Positions 59,338-64,000 of a DNA stretch of 64,000 nt are shown here, piece by piece (the stretch's first letter is position 1; every line of letters begins with the position of its first letter). Origin of the DNA: Betaproteobacteria bacterium RIFCSPLOWO2_12_FULL_62_58 (GTDB lineage Bacteria > Pseudomonadota > Gammaproteobacteria > Burkholderiales > SG8-41). Location of the stretch: contig MERI01000027.1 of the NCBI GenBank assembly GCA_001772005.1, forward strand, positions 85,612 through 149,611, written 5' to 3'. The position numbers and the translations under genes are program-made. Below the pieces are notes generated by a model. The model was not told where the DNA came from and searched no databases. It saw only the letters and a program-made list of their open reading frames with translations.

Positions 59338-59542
59338 TAGGAGTTTGTCGGACTTAGCCCCGACAAACTCCTAATGCAAAACCGGCCGCGGATTTCACAC
59401 AATGCGACTTCAAACCATCTCAAAACGGCGCCGGCATGCACAGTTTCTCGCGGTTCGTGCTACTCGATATCGTTTCTTGTCAGCTCTTGCTCGGCCGGTT
59501 TTGCCTAAAGAGCTTGTCGCATCTCAAGTCCGACAAGCTCCT
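59338..59542. repeat. REP/MITE-like composite element, copy 2
   Basis: Hairpin TAGGAGTTTGTCGG ACTTAGCC CCGACAAACTCCTA (59338-59373); GCAAAACCGGC 59376-59386; GCCGGTTTTGC 59494-59504; hairpin GAGCTTGTCG..CGACAAGCTC 59510-59540. Confidence 0.85.
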
Positions 59543-59600
59543 GGCCCGATGCGCCACATGAACGCGATCGCGACGCCGAAATCCGCGCCTGATGCGGGTC

Positions 59601-59933
59601 TCGGAGCCCGTCGGTGACGTGGACGGGCCAACCGGAGGATTCGATGCCTGACTTGATGGCAGCCAGCCGGGGCGTCACCCGGTTGTCGAGTTCGCCGATC
59701 TCGATGCGGTCGCCGGGCTGATCGGCCAAGCGGACGCGCCCCGGCTCGACGAGATTGGCGGGCTTGTTGACGACGCCGCCGATCACCGCGTCGAGGGGAA
59801 AAGTTTTCGTGAGCGTGCCGTCGGGCGCAACCGATGCAAGACGCGAGCCGCGCAGCGGCGACCCCAGTTTCTCGAAATACCAGTACGACAGCCCGTTCTG
59901 CGGCAGGATGATCGCTCCGTCGCGTGACACGAG
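59601..59933 (-). pseudogene. Internal remnant of a 2-dehydropantoate 2-reductase-like gene
   Basis: ILPQNGLSYWYFEKLGSPLRG...DAVIGGVVNKPANLVEPGRVRLADQPGDRIEIGELDNRVTPRL resembles the middle of ketopantoate reductases; N- and C-terminal regions absent. Confidence 0.6.
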
Positions 59934-60164
59934 GCCGGCTATGTGCGTTGACGCACCTAAGCACTGACGAGTACCATTGATCATCCGCGCTGCCGGCCCC
60001 GGATCATCTGGTCGCCAACGCGTCGATTGGCTGATCGGCATGCCGTGGAACAACTGCTCGGTTTGCGTGGAATACGCAGCGGCAGGAGCAAGTGGACGCA
60101 GGCGCACTGCCGTTGGCTGGAGACCGCAAAGTTCGAGCAGCCGCATTCACATTGGACGAATAAT

Positions 60165-61136
60165 ATGAAAAGAACATTGCTCGGCGCTGCTTCTGCGATC
60201 GTGATTGGTCATTCCATGTTCGCCGGCACCTACGCGCAAGCGCAAGCGTATCCAAACAGACCGATCCGCTGGGTCCTCGGATTTCCCGCCAGCGGCGCGA
60301 GCGACATAGTGGCACGCTTCCTCGGTGTCAAAATGAGCGAAGCGCTGAAACAACAGTTCGTCATCGACAACCGACCCGGCGCGAGCGGCATCATCGCAAA
60401 CACGCTGGTCGCGAAAGCGCCGCCAGACGGATACACGATACTGCTAGTCTCCAGCACTTACGCCAACCTGATCACCCTGCATAAGGCGCTGCCCTACGAC
60501 CCGGGCGAGCTTGCTCCTGTCTCCTTGATCGCTTCGGCTTCTAACATCCTTTCTACCCATCCGAGCCTGCCGGTATCGAGCGTGAAGGACCTTATCGCGC
60601 TCGCAAAAAAGAGACCCGGTGAAATCAATTATGGAACGGGAGGCACCGGCACCGGGCAGCATCTTGCGACGGAACTCTTCCGCCTCATGACCGGCATCAA
60701 TATTACCCATATCCCGTATAAAGGCGCTCCACCGGCCGTAAACGATCTGATCGCGGGCCGCGTGCAGATGATGTTTGCGCTATCTCCGGTTTCCATGCCG
60801 CACATCAAAGCAGGAAAGCTTAGAGCGCTCGCTATGTCCGGGAGCAAGCGCCTGGCTGAGCTGCCCGCCGTGCCGACGGTAGGCGAGACCGTTGACGGCT
60901 ATGAGGCGACAACGTGGTTCGGGGTGCTGGTTCCGCGCGGCACACCACGGACCATCGTCGATACCTTGAATCGGGAGATTGCGAGAGTGCTCGCCATGCC
61001 CGATGTGGCCGAGCGGCTCGCGGCTCTCGGTTTTCAGACCCAAACCAGCACCCCGGAGGCGTGTAAAAAATACATCGAGTCCGAAACGGTAAAATGGGCT
61101 CGGGTGATCAAGGAGGCGGGGATACAGACAGACTGA
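60165..61136 (+). CDS. Bug-family tripartite tricarboxylate transporter substrate-binding protein
   Basis: Signal peptide; YPNRPIRWVLGFPASGASDIVARFLGVKMSEALKQQFVIDNRPGASGIIAN. Confidence 0.93.
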   Translation: MKRTLLGAASAIVIGHSMFAGTYAQAQAYPNRPIRWVLGFPASGASDIVARFLGVKMSEALKQQFVIDNRPGASGIIANTLVAKAPPDGYTILLVSSTYANLITLHKALPYDPGELAPVSLIASASNILSTHPSLPVSSVKDLIALAKKRPGEINYGTGGTGTGQHLATELFRLMTGINITHIPYKGAPPAVNDLIAGRVQMMFALSPVSMPHIKAGKLRALAMSGSKRLAELPAVPTVGETVDGYEATTWFGVLVPRGTPRTIVDTLNREIARVLAMPDVAERLAALGFQTQTSTPEACKKYIESETVKWARVIKEAGIQTD

Positions 61137-61200
61137 AGTGGCGTGTCTTTCAGCGGATTGAGCGTGGCTTTTTGCGTCCACGTCCCGGCGCGGCATACCG

Positions 61201-61579
61201 TTGATGACGTGCGGAACCGATAATTCACCCACGGTGGCCGAGTATGCAACGTTCATGATGCTCGCGTTGTGCACGCGCGAGCGCGGCCATGGATGCCGTG
61301 GTCCGGCAGGGCCGCTGGTCCGAGCGTTACGCCGCGTTCGCCGCGGGGAACCTCGCCGGAGCGGGAATCGACGTGTTCTCCCCGGAGCCGCCGCTTACTG
61401 ACAACCCGCTCTTCACGCTGCAGAACGTGATCGTTGCGCCGCACATGGCCGCCAACTCGCGCGAATCGCTCGACCGCGCGGCGCTGACGGTCACGCGCAA
61501 TTTATTGAGCGTGCTGGACGGCGCGCCGAGGCGCGAATACGTGGTCAACCGGGAAGCGCTCGGCGGTCAGAAACCGTGA
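61201..61579 (+). pseudogene. Remnant of a D-isomer-specific 2-hydroxyacid dehydrogenase (internal deletion/frameshift)
   Basis: Frame 1 GTDNSPTVAEYATFMMLAL then frame 2 NLAGAGIDVFSPEPPLTDNPLFTLQNVIVAPHMAANSRESLDRAA; NAD-binding Rossmann part missing. Confidence 0.75.
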
Positions 61580-61620
61580 GCGGTGACCGGCGAAGACTGA
61601 CCTGACGCCGCGGTGCGCCG

Positions 61621-62535
61621 CTAGTGCGTCCGGACGTACTTCACGATCCGCCTGCCACCGCTCCCCTCGCCAGACACGGGCTGAACGAAGTAGACGCTCC
61701 CTTCCGAGTCACACGCCACCCCGTGGCACTTATGGGATTTCTCTGAGCCCCAGCGCGCCAGCAGTTCGCCGTCCAGGGTCAACACGCTGAACATGCCGCC
61801 GTTGTGCTCGGGCACGTACACCGTGTCGTCGCTATCCACCCAGAATGTCGCCGCGCCTACGAGCTTCGACGGCCACTGCGCGATGAACTCGCCGGTCCGG
61901 GCGAACACCTGCACGCGGTCGTTCTGGCGGTCCGCCACCAGCACGCGGCCCCTCCTGTCGAGCCAGACACCGTGCGGCAGCATGAACTGCCCGGGGCCGG
62001 TGCCCGGCGCGCCCCACGAGTACAGATGCTTTCCTTCCGGGGAAAACCGGTGCACCTGGCAGTTCGCGTAGCCGTCGGTGATGAAGATGTTACCAGCCTC
62101 GTCTACCGCGACACCCGTGGGCATGTTGAAGGGGCCCCCGGGGTGCGTCACCAGCTTGTAGTTGCTGCTGTCGAAGGTGGTGTTGTCGGCCCCTGTGTCC
62201 GAGCGGTAGCCCTTGGTGCCGATGGTCATCAGCAACTCGCCCTTCGTGGTGAACTTGAAGACCTGGCACCGGTCCCGGTCGACGATCCATATGTTGTCAT
62301 GGGGGTCGGCGAAGATGCAGTGGGGGAAGGCGAACATGTCTTCGCCCCACGCGTAAAGGTATTTGCCGTTCTTGTCGAAGACGATGACGGGGTGCTCGCC
62401 CCGGTTGAAACCGTATACCCGATCCTGGGAGTCCACGGTCAATGCGGCCATCGGGGCGCTCCAGCCCGGCGGGAGCTTTGCCCAATCTATATTGGCCTCG
62501 AATGTGTATGCGCCACTGCCGACAGTCGTTGCCAT
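61621..62535 (-). CDS. NHL-repeat beta-propeller protein (peptidyl-alpha-hydroxyglycine lyase-like)
   Basis: Repeated PTGVAVDEAGNIFITDGY / PHGVWLDRRGRVLVADRQNDRVQVF blades; ATG 62535 preceded by AGGGAGG. Confidence 0.85.
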   Translation of the reverse strand: MATTVGSGAYTFEANIDWAKLPPGWSAPMAALTVDSQDRVYGFNRGEHPVIVFDKNGKYLYAWGEDMFAFPHCIFADPHDNIWIVDRDRCQVFKFTTKGELLMTIGTKGYRSDTGADNTTFDSSNYKLVTHPGGPFNMPTGVAVDEAGNIFITDGYANCQVHRFSPEGKHLYSWGAPGTGPGQFMLPHGVWLDRRGRVLVADRQNDRVQVFARTGEFIAQWPSKLVGAATFWVDSDDTVYVPEHNGGMFSVLTLDGELLARWGSEKSHKCHGVACDSEGSVYFVQPVSGEGSGGRRIVKYVRTH

Positions 62536-62802
62536 AATGCGCCTCCCTGCGTTGCGAAACTGGAAAATTATACAGTTATACAGCCAAGCGTCGGTCCTGG
62601 TCCCTCGAAGGAACAGCTCGATCCGCGCTGTCACGTCCGCGGTACTGCGCGACGGTTCGCTCGTCGCCTCTTGCCGGAAGCGTCGCCGCCGCGATGCGCG
62701 GTGATGCACCTGCGGGCACGCGCGCCGCCGACATTCGAGGAAGATCGCGGGTCCCGGGCAATTCTCCTGGCCGGATCAACCGCGCCCGTCCACTGCCGGT
62801 CA

Positions 62803-63771
62803 TCACTCAGCATGGATGCCGGTGGCCTGGATTACCTTGCGCCACTTGACCAGCTCGGAGTGAAGGTATTGGATGAAATCCTGCCGCGAACTGGCCACGA
62901 CGACAAAGCCCTGCGCGGCGAGTTTTTGCGTCGACTCGGGATCCTTGAGGAAACGGGCGATCTCCGCATTGAGCTTGAGGACGATCTGCTGCGGCGTGCC
63001 CGCAGGCGCCATGAGTCCGTACCACGTTTCCGCGCTGAACCCCGGGACCGTCTCCGATACCGCGGGTATATCCGGAAGATTGGGAGACCGCTCGGCAGTG
63101 CTCACCGCAATGGCTTTCAACTTGCCGGTCCTGATATGAGGAAGGGCGGGCGGCGCAGCGGCGAACAAGGCGTCCACCCTGCCGGCGATCACGTCGAGGA
63201 TCGCCGGAGGCGTGCCCTTGTAGGGAACGTGGACAATATTGATGCCTGTCATGCTTTTCAGCAGCTCTCCGGCGAGATGCGACGAACCGCCGATGCCGGA
63301 GGACGCGTAGCTCAATTGCCCCGGTTTCGCCTTCGCCCACGCGATGAAATCCTTGACGGTTGCGACGTCGAGCGATGGCCGTACCACCAGTATGTTCGGT
63401 ATCGTCGCCACGCGCATGATCGGGCTGAGGTCTTTGTCGACATCGTAAGGCAACTTGCTATACAGGCTCGGATTGATGGCGAGCGGTGAGACCCACGCCA
63501 GCAACAGCGTATAGCCGTCCGGGGAAGCTTTGGCCGCGATGCTGGTACCGATGATGCCCGTGGCCCCGGGACGCGTGTCCACCACGACCTGCTGATGCCA
63601 TTGCTCGGTGAGCCCCTGTCCGATGAAGCGCGCCAGCATATCCATTCCACCGCCCGCCGGGCTGGGGACGATCAGCCTTATCGGCCTGGCCGGATAAGGC
63701 TGGTCCTGCGCTGCATTCGTTGCGACCGGGAAGATCAGACTGCCCGCGAACAGCCATACTTTGAGATTCAT
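62803..63771 (-). CDS. Bug-family tripartite tricarboxylate transporter substrate-binding protein
   Basis: Signal peptide; YPARPIRLIVPSPAGGGMDMLARFIGQGL; VVDTRPGATGIIGTSIAAKASPDGYTLLLA; AGGAGG upstream of ATG 63771. Confidence 0.93.
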   Translation of the reverse strand: MNLKVWLFAGSLIFPVATNAAQDQPYPARPIRLIVPSPAGGGMDMLARFIGQGLTEQWHQQVVVDTRPGATGIIGTSIAAKASPDGYTLLLAWVSPLAINPSLYSKLPYDVDKDLSPIMRVATIPNILVVRPSLDVATVKDFIAWAKAKPGQLSYASSGIGGSSHLAGELLKSMTGINIVHVPYKGTPPAILDVIAGRVDALFAAAPPALPHIRTGKLKAIAVSTAERSPNLPDIPAVSETVPGFSAETWYGLMAPAGTPQQIVLKLNAEIARFLKDPESTQKLAAQGFVVVASSRQDFIQYLHSELVKWRKVIQATGIHAE

Positions 63772-64000
63772 CGGTCCTCCTGAGGGCCCACAACATAATG
63801 AAACGCGTGTGCGTTGCCAGCGAAAATTGTCGATGTATTGTGGAATATGCCACATCGGTGACGCTTGCCCGGTTTCACGCCGTTGCCGTTGTGATACGTT
63901 GCACAATATGGTTCGACGGCGGAATTCGTGGGTGATTATGGCTTAGCTGCGGTTTTTCTGCTCGTTAAGGAAACGGTATAGTTTTCGGCAAGTGGCGTCG

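Noticed and set aside
59149-59340. 63 aa plus-strand ORF after hemF
   Set aside because: Arg-rich, no homology cues, overlaps the repeat boundary; likely spurious.
61804-63489. 561 aa plus-strand ORF opposite the NHL and Bug genes
   Set aside because: Antisense to two genes with clear homology and good SD sites.

Overview
GC-rich betaproteobacterial chromosome segment, mostly core genes. In order: atpF(end)-atpHAGDC, glpD, glmU, glmS; SDR, two tandem dsbA-like genes, a SPOR protein, argS, priA, hemE, gltD, gltB, dgt, aroB, aroK, pilQPONM (minus strand); mrcA, a small conserved protein, hemB, engB, cytochrome c4, a secreted coiled-coil orphan, hemL-thiE-thiD, rubredoxin, gloA, rsmA-pdxA-surA-lptD, amgK-murU-like genes, pepP, ubiH-like, dusB-fis, purH, purD, a two-domain VOC protein and hemF. 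From about 59.2 kb to the right edge is a decayed accessory stretch with two orphan Bug-type solute-binding proteins, an NHL protein and remnants of two dehydrogenase-type genes. No rRNA, tRNA, CRISPR array or intact transposase was seen. The most interesting signals are non-coding. (1) Seven intergenic sites carry arrays of degenerate 7-nt repeats. In the sense strand they run purine-rich heptads, loop, pyrimidine-rich heptads, packed between the stop codon of one gene and the start codon of the next. (2) A roughly 200 bp REP/MITE-like element occurs twice, with hairpin ends and inner GCAAAACCGGC/GCCGGTTTTGC inverted repeats around a non-conserved core. (3) A plus-strand orphan transcription unit between hemB and engB looks like an sRNA with a CUCCUCCC (anti-Shine-Dalgarno) loop and two tandem intrinsic terminators. 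(4) DnaA-box-like sites sit next to an AT-rich tract upstream of priA. All calls come from reading the sequence; no searches were run.
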